A stretch of DNA of 64,000 bases, taken from positions 2,108,001 through 2,172,000 of the forward strand of contig OZ241377.1 in NCBI GenBank assembly GCA_965200615.1, given 5' to 3'. The translations under genes were made by a program, and so were the position numbers. This DNA comes from Bin5 sp965200615. Its GTDB lineage: Bacteria > Chloroflexota > Anaerolineae > Caldilineales > Caldilineaceae. The notes below the pieces were generated by a model that was given only the letters and a program-made list of their open reading frames with translations, did not search any database and had not been told where the DNA came from. This document shows positions 27,596 to 35,568 of this stretch, one piece after another (positions within the stretch are counted from its first letter, which is position 1; each line of letters starts with the position of its first letter).

Positions 27596-28525
27596 ATGCA
27601 TAATGGCGTAGGGCCGGTGAAAATCGCCGGGACGCTCTCCACCGTCCAGATGACCCTGCGCTCCAGGCGTGTAACGCCCGGACAGGCGCTCCCTTATCTG
27701 CTGCTCACGCTAACGATCCTTCCAATCCTGGCCGGCTATGCCTGGGTCCTGATCGCCACCTTCTCCCAGCGTACCAACGGCCTCCTCCCTCGCGACGCAC
27801 AGGGCAATCTCGGCGGCCTCACCCTTGAAAACTGGCAGTTTCTGGCAGAACCGGACGTCTGGAAGGCAACGCTCAACTCATTCGGTATCGCCATGAGCAT
27901 GGTCATCGGCGTCGGCGCCATCTCCGCTCTCGCCGCCTACGCGCTCTCACGCATGAACTTCCCTGGCCGCAAAGGCTTCCTCGGCATGACCATGGTCCTG
28001 CACGCCTTCCGTCCTGAAATGCTCCTGATCGCCATCTTCCAGGTGCTGCTGTTCATCGGCGGCATCCCTCTCATCGGCAATTTTTTTGGCTTCAATACCG
28101 TCGGCGGCGTTGCTCTCGTCATGGTGACTCTCGATCTCCCCCTCGGTATCTGGCTGATGAAAGGCTTCTTCGACAACCTCTCCTGGGATATGGAGCGGGC
28201 CGCCCTCATTGACGGCGCCAGCCGTTTCCGCGTCTGGTGGGAAATCCTTCTGCCGCAGATCCGCCCCGGCCTGGCCGCCCTCTCCATCTTCATGTTCATT
28301 CAGGGCTGGAACGCCTATCTCATCCCATTTACCTTTACAATAGGCTCCAAAGTCGCCAACCTGCCCGTCTACATAAACAGATTTTCCGGCGATACCAGCC
28401 TTGTCAGCTGGAACTTCGTCGCTGCCATCGGGCTCTTCCAGCTGATTCCCGTCCTGATCTTTTTTATCTTTACCCAAGAGGCTCTCCTGAACATCTACGG
28501 CGGCGGCAGCAAAGGGGGATCCTAG
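27596..28525 (+). CDS. Carbohydrate ABC transporter permease, MalG type
   Basis: 309 residues with six membrane segments and the EAA loop MERAALIDGASRFRVWWE. The gene follows the MalF-type gene by 84 bases, and its stop codon overlaps the start of the ATPase gene by one base (TAGTG). The N-terminal 30 residues (MHNGVGPVKIAGTLST) precede the first membrane segment and may reflect a start further downstream. Partner of the extended MalF-type permease. Confidence 0.88.
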   Translation: MHNGVGPVKIAGTLSTVQMTLRSRRVTPGQALPYLLLTLTILPILAGYAWVLIATFSQRTNGLLPRDAQGNLGGLTLENWQFLAEPDVWKATLNSFGIAMSMVIGVGAISALAAYALSRMNFPGRKGFLGMTMVLHAFRPEMLLIAIFQVLLFIGGIPLIGNFFGFNTVGGVALVMVTLDLPLGIWLMKGFFDNLSWDMERAALIDGASRFRVWWEILLPQIRPGLAALSIFMFIQGWNAYLIPFTFTIGSKVANLPVYINRFSGDTSLVSWNFVAAIGLFQLIPVLIFFIFTQEALLNIYGGGSKGGS

Positions 28526-29616
28526 TGCGCGTCGAACTGAACGAACTGACCAAACGCTGGGGCAACGTAACCGGCGCCGACAACATCACCCTCGACATCC
28601 AGAGCGGAGAGTTCGTCGCATTCCTCGGTCCTTCCGGCTGCGGAAAGACGACTACGCTCCTGATGGTTGCCGGCATCTACAAGCCCACCGCCGGCGAGAT
28701 CCGCTTCGACGACCGCGTCGTCAATCAGGTCGCGCCCAAGGACCGCAACATCGGCATGGTCTTCCAGAGCTACGCCCTCTACCCCCACATGAGCGTTCGC
28801 CAGAACATCGGCTACCCCCTCAAACTCAAGAAGTCGCCCGCCGCAGAATTGGAGCAACGCGTGCAGCGGGTCGCCGACATGATGGGCATTGGCCATCTGC
28901 TGGACCGACGCCCTGCACAGCTCTCCGGCGGGCAGCAGCAGCGGGTTGCCCTCGGCCGCGCCCTTGTCAAGGAACCCAGCCTGCTTCTCTTTGACGAACC
29001 CCTCTCCAACCTGGATGCCCGTCTGCGCCTGACCATGCGCAGCGAGATTAAACGCCTGCAACTCGACCTGGGAATCACCTCCATCTATGTGACCCACGAT
29101 CAGGTGGAGGCCATGACCATGGCCGACCGCATCGCCGTCATGCAGGAAGGCAAGCTTCAGGCCTACGCGCCGCCCAACGAACTGTACGAGCGGCCGCGCA
29201 CGATCTTCATCGCCGGATTTGTGGGCAATCCGCCAATGAACCTTTTCGACGCGCAGCTCACGCGCGCCGGGGATCGCTATCTGGTGAAGAGGCAAGGGCT
29301 TGAGATTGAACTGCCCCCGGTGAGGGGCAGCAGGGCCGAATCCAAAGGGGAGGTTACGGCCGGCGTCAGGCCGGAGGACATCACGCTCATTCCCGACAGC
29401 GGCGCTTCAACAGAAGGTTCGCTGGCCGAAGTATTTGTCGTTGAACCTCTGGGGCGCGATAATCTGGTCGACGTGCGTATCGACGATCTGCATCTCTTCG
29501 TTCTGGCAGACCCGCGTCAACCACTGAAGATCGGCGATCCGGTACGTCTGCAGTTCGACGGCGACAAGGTGCAACTCTTCGATCCGGAAACCGAGTGCTC
29601 ACTTCTGTGGACATAA
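28525..29616 (+). CDS. ABC transporter ATP-binding protein, MalK/UgpC type
   Basis: 363 residues from the GTG at 28525, which overlaps the preceding stop by one base and has AAAGGGGG upstream; the longer frame from 28237 overlaps the permease and is rejected. It has Walker A GPSGCGKTT (35-43), Q-loop Gln81, signature LSGGQQQR (133-140), Walker B LLLFDEP (153-159, Glu158) and H-loop His191 in VTHDQVEAM. A C-terminal TOBE/OB regulatory domain follows (about 235-363). As the only MalK-type ATPase here, it may also energise the permease pairs at 1308-3211 and 40513-42377, which lack ATPases. That is inference. Confidence 0.93.
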   Translation: MRVELNELTKRWGNVTGADNITLDIQSGEFVAFLGPSGCGKTTTLLMVAGIYKPTAGEIRFDDRVVNQVAPKDRNIGMVFQSYALYPHMSVRQNIGYPLKLKKSPAAELEQRVQRVADMMGIGHLLDRRPAQLSGGQQQRVALGRALVKEPSLLLFDEPLSNLDARLRLTMRSEIKRLQLDLGITSIYVTHDQVEAMTMADRIAVMQEGKLQAYAPPNELYERPRTIFIAGFVGNPPMNLFDAQLTRAGDRYLVKRQGLEIELPPVRGSRAESKGEVTAGVRPEDITLIPDSGASTEGSLAEVFVVEPLGRDNLVDVRIDDLHLFVLADPRQPLKIGDPVRLQFDGDKVQLFDPETECSLLWT

Positions 29617-29622
29617 ACTTCC

Positions 29623-30861
29623 GTGATCGTGAATATGTTAAAACAACGACGTTTTTTCGTATTTCTCACTGCCGTCGTGGCGCTCCTTGCGTATTTCGTT
29701 CTCTCCGCTCTTCTTTCGCAGGGTCAGCCTGAATCCAACAATCTGAATGCCGAAAAGAATAGCTCCGAAAGTGGCCCCGCGCCTCAGCAAGGCCCCCTCA
29801 TCGAGACCGTCTTGACAGGGCTGTCCAATCCCCGCGGCGTGGTTGTCTTGTCGGACGGTTCGCTGATGGTGGCGGAGGCAGGCACCGGCAAGAATACCGT
29901 CGATCCCCAGAAGTGGAGCGGCAAACTCACCCATTTCCACGACACAAACAACGATGGCGATTACAGCGATGAAGGGGAACGCACTGTCTGGTTTCAACAC
30001 CTGCCCACCTACAACGCGCTGAGTGAATACTCCACCTGGCGCGACGAGGTCAGCGGCGCCGGCGATCTGCTGCACCACACCGACGGCCACCTCTATCTCA
30101 GCGTTGACGGCGGCCACGATCGCATCGGCCTTTACGAGATCAGCCCGTACAAGCGCATGGGGCGCAACCTTTCCGCGCTGAGCAACATGACCGGCATCGC
30201 CTTCTCGCGCGATCATTCCCAAATCTATGTCGCCGAAAGCACGGCCAATGCGCTCTCGGTTATCACTATCGCCGACGGCGTGGGCCTCAAAGTCGCTCAG
30301 TTCGGCGCGCTTGCCAGCGGCCAGCAGTCGGTGCCCACCGGTGTGGCCGTCGATCCCCGCAACGGCGACCTCCTGGTGGCTCTCTTTACCGGCTCCCTCG
30401 TCGTTGACGGCGAGACCATCGCCTTCGTTCCCGGCGACAGCGTGATCGTGCGCGTAGATCCCGAAAATGGCGCGATTGAAGACGCGGTCCTGGGCCTGAC
30501 AACTGCGATCGACGTGGCAGTCGATGGCGATGGCAACATCTACGTCGTCGAAATGACCAGCGGCCCCGCCGACCCGATTGAACCCACCCATGATCTCTTC
30601 GACCCGGACCAGCCCGCCCGCCACGGCGGCTACCTCCGCTTCACCGGGCGCGTCACCCGCTACGCACCTGACGGCAGCGAAGCGTACCTTCTCGCGGAGG
30701 GCCTCGACATGCCCACCAACATTACCCTGGTCTCGCCAGCCGAGCTCTACATCTCAACCGGGCAGGGCACGCCCAACCGCCCCATCCCCGGCCCCGACGG
30801 ACCTACGACCATCGTCGGCGAGGTTATTCGCATCACCTTGCCGGGCGAGAATCAGCGCTGA
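29623..30861 (+). CDS. Membrane-anchored ScyD/ScyE-like beta-propeller protein
   Basis: 412 residues. A short N-terminus and one membrane segment (about 9-31, FFVFLTAVVALLAYFVLSALL) anchor an extracellular domain of repeated propeller blades: LSNPRGVVVLSDGSLMVAEAG, NMTGIAFSRDHSQIYVAE, VPTGVAVDPRNGDLLVALF, and TNITLVSPAELYISTG. This pattern matches the ScyD/ScyE family and NHL-type propellers; enzymatic activity is uncertain. The start may be GTG 29623 or ATG 29635. It begins only six bases after the ATPase stop codon, so it is probably part of the sugar transporter operon and could help sugar capture or processing at the cell surface. Confidence 0.78.
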   Translation: MIVNMLKQRRFFVFLTAVVALLAYFVLSALLSQGQPESNNLNAEKNSSESGPAPQQGPLIETVLTGLSNPRGVVVLSDGSLMVAEAGTGKNTVDPQKWSGKLTHFHDTNNDGDYSDEGERTVWFQHLPTYNALSEYSTWRDEVSGAGDLLHHTDGHLYLSVDGGHDRIGLYEISPYKRMGRNLSALSNMTGIAFSRDHSQIYVAESTANALSVITIADGVGLKVAQFGALASGQQSVPTGVAVDPRNGDLLVALFTGSLVVDGETIAFVPGDSVIVRVDPENGAIEDAVLGLTTAIDVAVDGDGNIYVVEMTSGPADPIEPTHDLFDPDQPARHGGYLRFTGRVTRYAPDGSEAYLLAEGLDMPTNITLVSPAELYISTGQGTPNRPIPGPDGPTTIVGEVIRITLPGENQR

Positions 30862-30872
30862 GAAGCCGCCCC

Positions 30873-32036
30873 CTACGCCACCGGATGGGCGTGCAGCGCC
30901 TCCTCCACAATATCGACGCCCCAGCCCGGACCGGAAGGCGTGGTCATCTGCCCGTCGATGATCTCCGGTACGTTCGTCACCATCTCATCCTTCCAGGGCA
31001 CGTCGTCGATGTCGATCTCCATGATCTTCACGTTCGGCAGCACCGCGCACAGGCTCGCGCTGATGAATGACGAGAGATGGCTATAGTAGTTGTGCGGCGC
31101 GATGTTCATCTGGAAGGTCTGCGCCATCTCTCCCACCCGCTTCGACGGCGCAAAGCCGTTCCAGGGCACGTCTATCATCAGGTAGTCCGACGCCCGCGCC
31201 TGCAGGTAGGGCAGATACTGGCGTTCGTAGTAAAGCGTCTCGCCCGTGCAGATGCGCGTGCTCGTCTTGCGCCGCACCTCTGCCAGCGCCTCCGGTTCAT
31301 AGAGATCGATCTCCAGCCACATCAGATGCAGCGACTCCAAAGCCCGCGCGATCTCCAGACAGCTCTCCGGTTTGAAGTTGAAATTCAGATCCAGCAACAG
31401 ATCGAACTGCGGCCCCACCGCGTCGCGAAAGGTGCCCATCTGCGTAACGACGTGGTCGATCAGCTCGTTCGACGCCACCTGGTCTGCCGCGGTACCGGGG
31501 TTTCGCCCTGGAAAGTAGACATGTCCCGGATCGCCGGGGAAAAGGATGTTCGTCTTCAGCGCGGTGAATCCCTTCGAGACGACCTCCCGTCCCAGCGCAG
31601 CCACATCCTCCATCGATCGCAGCGGCGGCGTGCCCATCAGCTCATGGACGCGGATCCGGCTCGTACCGCAGTGCGACCAGTAAACGCGCACGCTCTCCCG
31701 CGTCGGCCCGCCGAAAAGCTCGACCACCGAGCAGTCCCGCGCCCGCGCCGCGATATCCACCAGCGCCAGCTCGATGCCGGCAATCGCCTTGGCCCCGATG
31801 CCGCCGGGGCTCGACTGAAACGCCCGGTACATATCCCACCAGCGCTGTTCAAACGCCCTCGGATCGCGGCCCATCACGACCGGCGTCAGGTCCCGTACCG
31901 CGCCTGCCACACCGTTCACGGCCTGGTCGCTGCACTCCCCTCAACCGGTGATGCCCTCGTCCGTCTCAACCTTCACCAGGATCCAATTGCGCCAGCCGGC
32001 GTCTACGACAATCGGCGTAACTGCTGTAATCTGCAT
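30873..32036 (-). pseudogene. Enolase-superfamily (mandelate racemase/galactonate dehydratase-like) gene with in-frame TGA
   Basis: The full frame starts at the ATG at 32036 (GGGAGGA upstream) and reads MQITAVTPIVVDAGW..., then hits TGA at 31943-31941 (codon 32), then GECSDQA and continues for 355 codons. The family has a conserved ITGxGE turn at this spot, usually Trp or Tyr, so a TGG-to-TGA change is the simplest reading. The rest is intact: metal ligands in DLNFNF, LEIDLYEP and CTGETLYY, and acid/base His in NIAPHNYY. Such enzymes dehydrate sugar acids. A truncated protein from the GTG at 31919 would lack the substrate-capping start of the N-terminal domain. A sequencing error is possible. 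Confidence 0.85.
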
Positions 32037-32280
32037 CGAAGGGTCCTCCCTTGAACTGCGCGCAGCCTCAAACGGCCTGTGCGCATGGTGACGAATTCAT
32101 ACGCAATGAACAACCAATGTAAACGTCGATTGACACCAAATACTTTTCGTGCAGGTTACGCATTACGAAATAGGCAACACGCAGCACGAAGAGATGCCTA
32201 TTCAACTTGAACGCACATAATAAGGTTGAAACAGCAAGAACGGGATAGTTTGCCCGATTTCGTTCTGCTATACTGGCCGC

Positions 32281-33681
32281 ATGATAAACCAACAGGCAGT
32301 GCAGACGCGTGAGGAGACAATCCTCCACCATCGCGAGCGGCTCAACGCCGTGCTCCTCCACATCCAGGAGAACATTGACGCGCCCCTGACCGTCGAGTCG
32401 CTGGCGGCCGTAGCCGGCTTCTCGCCGTACTATTTCCACCGCATCTTCGCCGCCTACCTCCACGAGACGACCAGCGACTACGTGCGCCGCATCCGCCTCG
32501 AATGGGCCGCCCGCCGCCTCATCCTCAGCAGCGAGCAGGTGACGCAGATCGCCCTGGCTGCCGGCTACGAGACCCCTGCCGCATTTGGCCGCGCCTTCAA
32601 GAAGCGCTTCCAGCTCAGCCCCCGCGCCTTCCGCAGGCTGCGGCGACCCACACTTTACGCAAACAACTGGGAACCGCTTCTGCTGCAGCCTGAGATCCGC
32701 CAGCGTCCCGGTCACGAGCTGGTCTACATTCCCTGCGTCGGCCCAGAGGCGGACAGCGAAGCCATCTGGACAACGCTAAAGCAACACACAGGCGGCGCCG
32801 GAGGAGCGGCCTCCGCCATCGACCCGTTCGGACCGCCCTCCTACGTACAGGTCCGCCGCGACCGCCCCAACGAGGGCAGTACCGCAAGCAGAAAAATGCG
32901 GGTCGATGCCGGCATTCTTTTCGAAGAGAACGCTTCAATCCAGCCGCGCCAGCCGGTCGGCGTCCAGCATCTGGCGGGCGGACTCTACGCCGTTTTTCAC
33001 CACCATGGTAGTCGCCGCGATGCCATGTGGCAGGCCATCTACAAGCGCTGGCTGCCGCAAAGCCACGTGAGCCTGCGCGACGCGCCGCCCTACGCAGAGA
33101 GTACCGCACCGCCCGTTGTTCAGAACGGCCGCGACCAATCCATCGCCTTCTACGTACCCATCAAAGGCTCGCTCTACGAGCTACAAAAAAAGGAGAAACA
33201 GATGTCCCCCTCAGTCAAGACTGTGACACAGCCGGACCGCCAGATGCTCAGCATCACCCGCCATGTCTACATTGGCGAGTTGAAGGACCACCTGCGCGAG
33301 TCCTGCGAGCAACTGGCGGCGCTGATTGCCGAAACCGGCGTTGAACAGGACGGCAAGCCGGTCGCCATCTACCACGGCGAGGTCAATGAGGAGAAAAACG
33401 GGCCTGTCGAAGTCGGTATTCCCGTCAAGACCGTACCCCCCGTCAGAGGCGACATCAAGAGCGCAATCCTGCCCGGCGGCTCTATCGCCTACGTAGAGCT
33501 AACCCTGCGCCAGGCCCACTTCCCTGAGATACTGGGCTACTACGACATAGTCTACAAATGGATCGAAGAGAACGGCCACCAGATCGCAGGCTCCCCGCGC
33601 GAGGAGTACGCCACCAGCCCCATGGACAATAAAGCAGTCATGGACGAGCCCTTCCTGGACATCGCCTGGCCCTACAAGTAG
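32281..33681 (+). CDS. AraC-type regulator fused to two GyrI-like effector-binding domains
   Basis: 466 residues. The first 120 residues are an AraC/XylS DNA-binding domain with two helix-turn-helices (VESLAAVAGFSPYYFHRIF and VTQIALAAGYETPAAFGRAF). Residues 135-305 are a GyrI-like/SOUL-type small-molecule-binding domain. Residues 308-466 (from MSPSVKTV) are a second GyrI-like domain. Normally AraC-GyrI proteins are about 290-310 residues, and free GyrI proteins about 160, so this is a fusion of two genes. The joint carries a seven-A run (33185-33191) followed by AGGAG (33191-33195) and an in-frame ATG at 33202, so the second domain may also be made separately. Likely transcription factor responding to a drug-like or lipophilic ligand. 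The neighbouring enolase-type gene is divergent, which makes it a candidate target. Confidence 0.87.
   Translation: MINQQAVQTREETILHHRERLNAVLLHIQENIDAPLTVESLAAVAGFSPYYFHRIFAAYLHETTSDYVRRIRLEWAARRLILSSEQVTQIALAAGYETPAAFGRAFKKRFQLSPRAFRRLRRPTLYANNWEPLLLQPEIRQRPGHELVYIPCVGPEADSEAIWTTLKQHTGGAGGAASAIDPFGPPSYVQVRRDRPNEGSTASRKMRVDAGILFEENASIQPRQPVGVQHLAGGLYAVFHHHGSRRDAMWQAIYKRWLPQSHVSLRDAPPYAESTAPPVVQNGRDQSIAFYVPIKGSLYELQKKEKQMSPSVKTVTQPDRQMLSITRHVYIGELKDHLRESCEQLAALIAETGVEQDGKPVAIYHGEVNEEKNGPVEVGIPVKTVPPVRGDIKSAILPGGSIAYVELTLRQAHFPEILGYYDIVYKWIEENGHQIAGSPREEYATSPMDNKAVMDEPFLDIAWPYK
33191..33204 (+). promoter_or_regulatory. Internal ribosome-binding site and start at the AraC/GyrI joint
   Basis: AGGAG at 33191-33195 lies six bases before an in-frame ATG at 33202. 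A 160-residue GyrI-like protein (33202-33681) could be translated from it. It follows a run of seven A residues, a length at which slippage can occur; one A fewer would end the first domain within about 30 bases. Confidence 0.55.
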
Positions 33682-33711
33682 GCGCGACAGCGCACCGAAT
33701 TAAGAGGGACT

Positions 33712-33737
33712 CTTCGCCGCCAAACCAATTGGCGAAG
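33712..33737. terminator. Candidate bidirectional hairpin between convergent genes
   Basis: CTTCGCC (33712-33718) pairs with GGCGAAG (33731-33737) in the gap between the AraC-type gene and the convergent NYN gene. No T tract, so assignment as a terminator is weak. Confidence 0.35.
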
Positions 33738-33796
33738 GGGCCCCTCGACTTCCTTCACTCCTTCGCATCCTGGACCCGCAACGAAGCGTTTGTTCG

Positions 33797-34423
33797 TCAA
33801 GCCATAGTTCTTTTTGACAAGTCCGGCTCTGCAGCGTCGCGCGCGGACGCCAGCTCGAATCCGGGCCTGGATGGTTCCATAAAGGTGATGGCCTCGTAAA
33901 AGTCGTCCAACGCAACAAATACGCCGTTTTCTTCCGCCCACTTGCGCATTCGCTGATTGCAGGAATGTGCCCAGGACAGAATTTCCACCCGCCAGCCGCG
34001 CTTGTGCATGCGTTCCAATGTGCTGTGGAAGCCTGCGCCTTCAAGATAGCCCGTGCCATCACCGGTCAGCAATACCACGATTCCGGGATCGCCATTGTAA
34101 TCCAGCGCATCTTCCAGCATCCGCAACTGCAACACTCGGTCGGGCATTTCCTGTTCTCCCCGTTCGGGGGCGCCGCGGTCGAACAGTTGGACTTCCACCC
34201 CTTTGCTTTCCATCCGATTCCATAGCTGGCGCATTTCCGGCGGCACGGAGCCGGCGGCCAATGCCTTCATCAGAGGGCGGTCGGCCTGCGCCAAGCGTAG
34301 CAGGTGGCCGAAGTGAATGCGCACTCGATAACGGGCATTGGGGCCTTCTTCTCGCTCCCCTGCCAGACGTTGCGCCTCATGGAAGATGTTAGAGTTGTCC
34401 CAGTAGATAAAAACGTTGTTCAT
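33797..34423 (-). CDS. NYN-domain (PIN-like) putative ribonuclease
   Basis: 208 residues from ATG 34423, with GGAGG nine bases upstream. NYN domains are metal-dependent RNases related to PIN domains. Asp9 and Asn12 (YWDNSNIF) and Asp122 (LLTGDGTGY) occupy the expected acidic active-site places; EMPDRVLQLRMLEDAL supplies another conserved acidic helix. The C-terminal part ends ELASARDAAEPDLSKRTMA, weakly conserved in feel. Local base composition is more mixed than in the transporters, and the phage-like fragment begins about 185 bases beyond its start, so this may be the edge of a variable region. Cellular target unknown. Confidence 0.8.
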   Translation of the reverse strand: MNNVFIYWDNSNIFHEAQRLAGEREEGPNARYRVRIHFGHLLRLAQADRPLMKALAAGSVPPEMRQLWNRMESKGVEVQLFDRGAPERGEQEMPDRVLQLRMLEDALDYNGDPGIVVLLTGDGTGYLEGAGFHSTLERMHKRGWRVEILSWAHSCNQRMRKWAEENGVFVALDDFYEAITFMEPSRPGFELASARDAAEPDLSKRTMA

Positions 34424-34539
34424 ATCGAATTGCCTCCAAGCATCCGGCCAAATCATAAAAAGTCACTGTAAGCAACCGTCAAAACTGACAAACGCTCAAT
34501 CTGCAATAATATCATAGAATTTGATAAAGGGTGCATGCG

Positions 34540-34565
34540 GCAACAAAATCATCGGGTTTTGTTGC
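34540..34565. repeat. Short perfect inverted repeat next to the first 31-bp repeat
   Basis: GCAACAAAA (34540-34548) and TTTTGTTGC (34557-34565), loop of eight bases. It lies 43 bases before the first 31-bp direct repeat. Could be a terminator-like hairpin or part of an integration site; nothing decides between these. Confidence 0.5.
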
Positions 34566-34607
34566 GCCTGCATTTGTGCGGTATCATAATCAAGCTCATC
34601 AAGTAGA

Positions 34608-34638
34608 CAAACACCATGCACAACGCTTAGGAGATCCC
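34608..34638 (+). repeat. 31-bp direct repeat, copy 1
   Basis: Identical to copy 2 (35456-35486) over all 31 bases. Begins CAAACACCATGCAC and ends TTAGGAGATCCC, so it includes an AGGAG sequence. The two copies bracket the phage-like gene fragment exactly: both outer phage frames are cut at or within ten bases of the repeats. Confidence 0.85.
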
Positions 34639-34829
34639 ATTTTCCTGTGTTTCTGCGCTGGGCGGACGCCGGCGTGGACGCCGCGTTGAGCATTATCAAC
34701 ACCGTGCCGGGCGCTTTCCCGGAACTTCTTCCAATCACTGCCCCTACGATCGGCGGGGGTACGGCATACAAAGGAGAGCTGGCGACCGTGCAGTTTGCCA
34801 CTGCCGCGATCAGTGTCGTGGGAGGATGA
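34639..34829 (+). pseudogene. 5'-truncated phage structural protein remnant
   Basis: The frame runs from the repeat border to a TGA at 34829, with a possible GTG start at 34647 that uses the AGGAG of the repeat. It encodes ADAGVDAALSIINTVPG and KGELATVQFATAAIS. No intact family match is recognised, but it lies directly upstream of a gp10-like gene and a tape-measure start, the usual order in siphophage tail operons. The lack of a natural 5' end suggests truncation. Confidence 0.45.
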
Positions 34830-34835
34830 TGAAGA

Positions 34836-35171
34836 ATGCGACTCAACCTGAGCGTGGGAAATATCGATCCTGACTTGGCGGAAGTGTTCGGCGGGGCGCT
34901 GGATCTGCTGTATGTGGTGATCCGTTCAGAAGCGCTTGACGCGCTGGGCGGTGGAGACAGCATCTGGCCTGTGCAGACCGGGTTGAGCAAGGCTTCTTTC
35001 GACGCCATCGTCAGGCCGCCGGTTGTATCGATCACGAACGCGACTACCTATGCTGAAGATGTGGAGGAGCGGACGGGCGCTGCGGCCACCACGCTCATCA
35101 GCCACTTCGAAGGCGCCAGCATGGTAGCCGCGGCGGAAAAAGTGCTGGGCCCTTACCTGGAGGGAAAATGA
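34836..35171 (+). CDS. Phage HK97 gp10-like minor structural protein
   Basis: 111 residues. A GGGAGGA site precedes the ATG at 34836. The segment IWPVQTGLSKASFDAI followed by VSITNATTYAEDVEERTG is the pattern of HK97 gp10-like head-tail/tail completion proteins (tail tube or connector-associated). The stop overlaps the start of the next small frame (ATGA at 35168). Part of the isolated phage fragment between the 31-bp repeats. Function in the host, if any, is unknown. Confidence 0.6.
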   Translation: MRLNLSVGNIDPDLAEVFGGALDLLYVVIRSEALDALGGGDSIWPVQTGLSKASFDAIVRPPVVSITNATTYAEDVEERTGAAATTLISHFEGASMVAAAEKVLGPYLEGK

Positions 35172-35308
35172 TAATAGCGGAGCTGTATCGGGAAGTGGGC
35201 CAGCGGCTTCTGTACTTTTTTTGGGCGCGGTATGCCGAGACTGCTTGGGAGTTGGCAGAGCTGGTTCCGCTGTACGGCGTATGTGACGTCTTTCACTGCT
35301 GGATGTAA
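35168..35308 (+). CDS. Small phage-associated frame, unknown
   Basis: 47 codons starting at ATG 35168, overlapping the preceding stop by four bases and ending TAA at 35308, four bases before the tape-measure-like start. Sequence includes LYREVGQRLLYFFWARYAE. In phage tail operons a small tail-terminator or assembly gene often sits here, but this piece is too short to identify and may itself be truncated. Confidence 0.4.
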   Translation: MIIAELYREVGQRLLYFFWARYAETAWELAELVPLYGVCDVFHCWM

Positions 35309-35311
35309 GCC

Positions 35312-35455
35312 ATGGCCGAAATCGGCGTAGAGATTACAGCTGAAGACAATACCAAAAAAGGCGTTTCCGCCGCTCAGAAAAACCTGGGCAAGCTGAAGTC
35401 TGCCGCGAACGGCCTGACAACCGGCCTGAAAATAGGCGCGGCGGGCGCGGCGACG
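35312..35455 (+). pseudogene. N-terminus of a phage tail tape-measure-like protein, truncated
   Basis: The first 48 residues (MAEIGVEITAEDNTKKGVSA... to KIGAAGAA) have the amphipathic, Ala/Gly/Lys-rich look of tape-measure N-termini. The frame then enters the second 31-bp repeat at 35456 and continues with unrelated residues to a stop at 35539. The break point coincides with the repeat boundary, so the rest of the large gene was lost or never inserted. Confidence 0.6.
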
Positions 35456-35486
35456 CAAACACCATGCACAACGCTTAGGAGATCCC
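35456..35486 (+). repeat. 31-bp direct repeat, copy 2
   Basis: Perfect copy of 34608-34638. Its AGGAG (35477-35481) stands 11 bases before an ATG at 35493, which begins a short frame that runs into the C tract. Confidence 0.85.
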
Positions 35487-35513
35487 TCCAAAATGTCTAC
35501 AATATACTATTTA

Positions 35514-35528
35514 CCCCCCCCCCCCCCC
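35514..35528 (+). repeat. Homopolymer of 15 C
   Basis: Fifteen consecutive C residues, by far the longest mononucleotide run noticed in the window. It lies between the ATG at 35493 and the fibronectin-III frame. With 15 C the ATG frame stops at 35532-35534; with 14 (or 17) C it reads straight into the fibronectin-III protein. Confidence 0.9.
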
Positions 35529-35568
35529 GACTGATATAGCCACAGCATCGCAAACGAAATTAAGAAAC

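Noticed and set aside
28237..28524. 96-residue N-terminal extension of the MalK-type ATPase
   Set aside because: Fully overlaps the MalG-type permease in another frame; GTG 28525 gives the normal ATPase start.
34608..35486. CRISPR-like array based on the two 31-bp repeats
   Set aside because: Only two copies, 848 bases apart, with coding sequence between them; no spacers and no cas genes.
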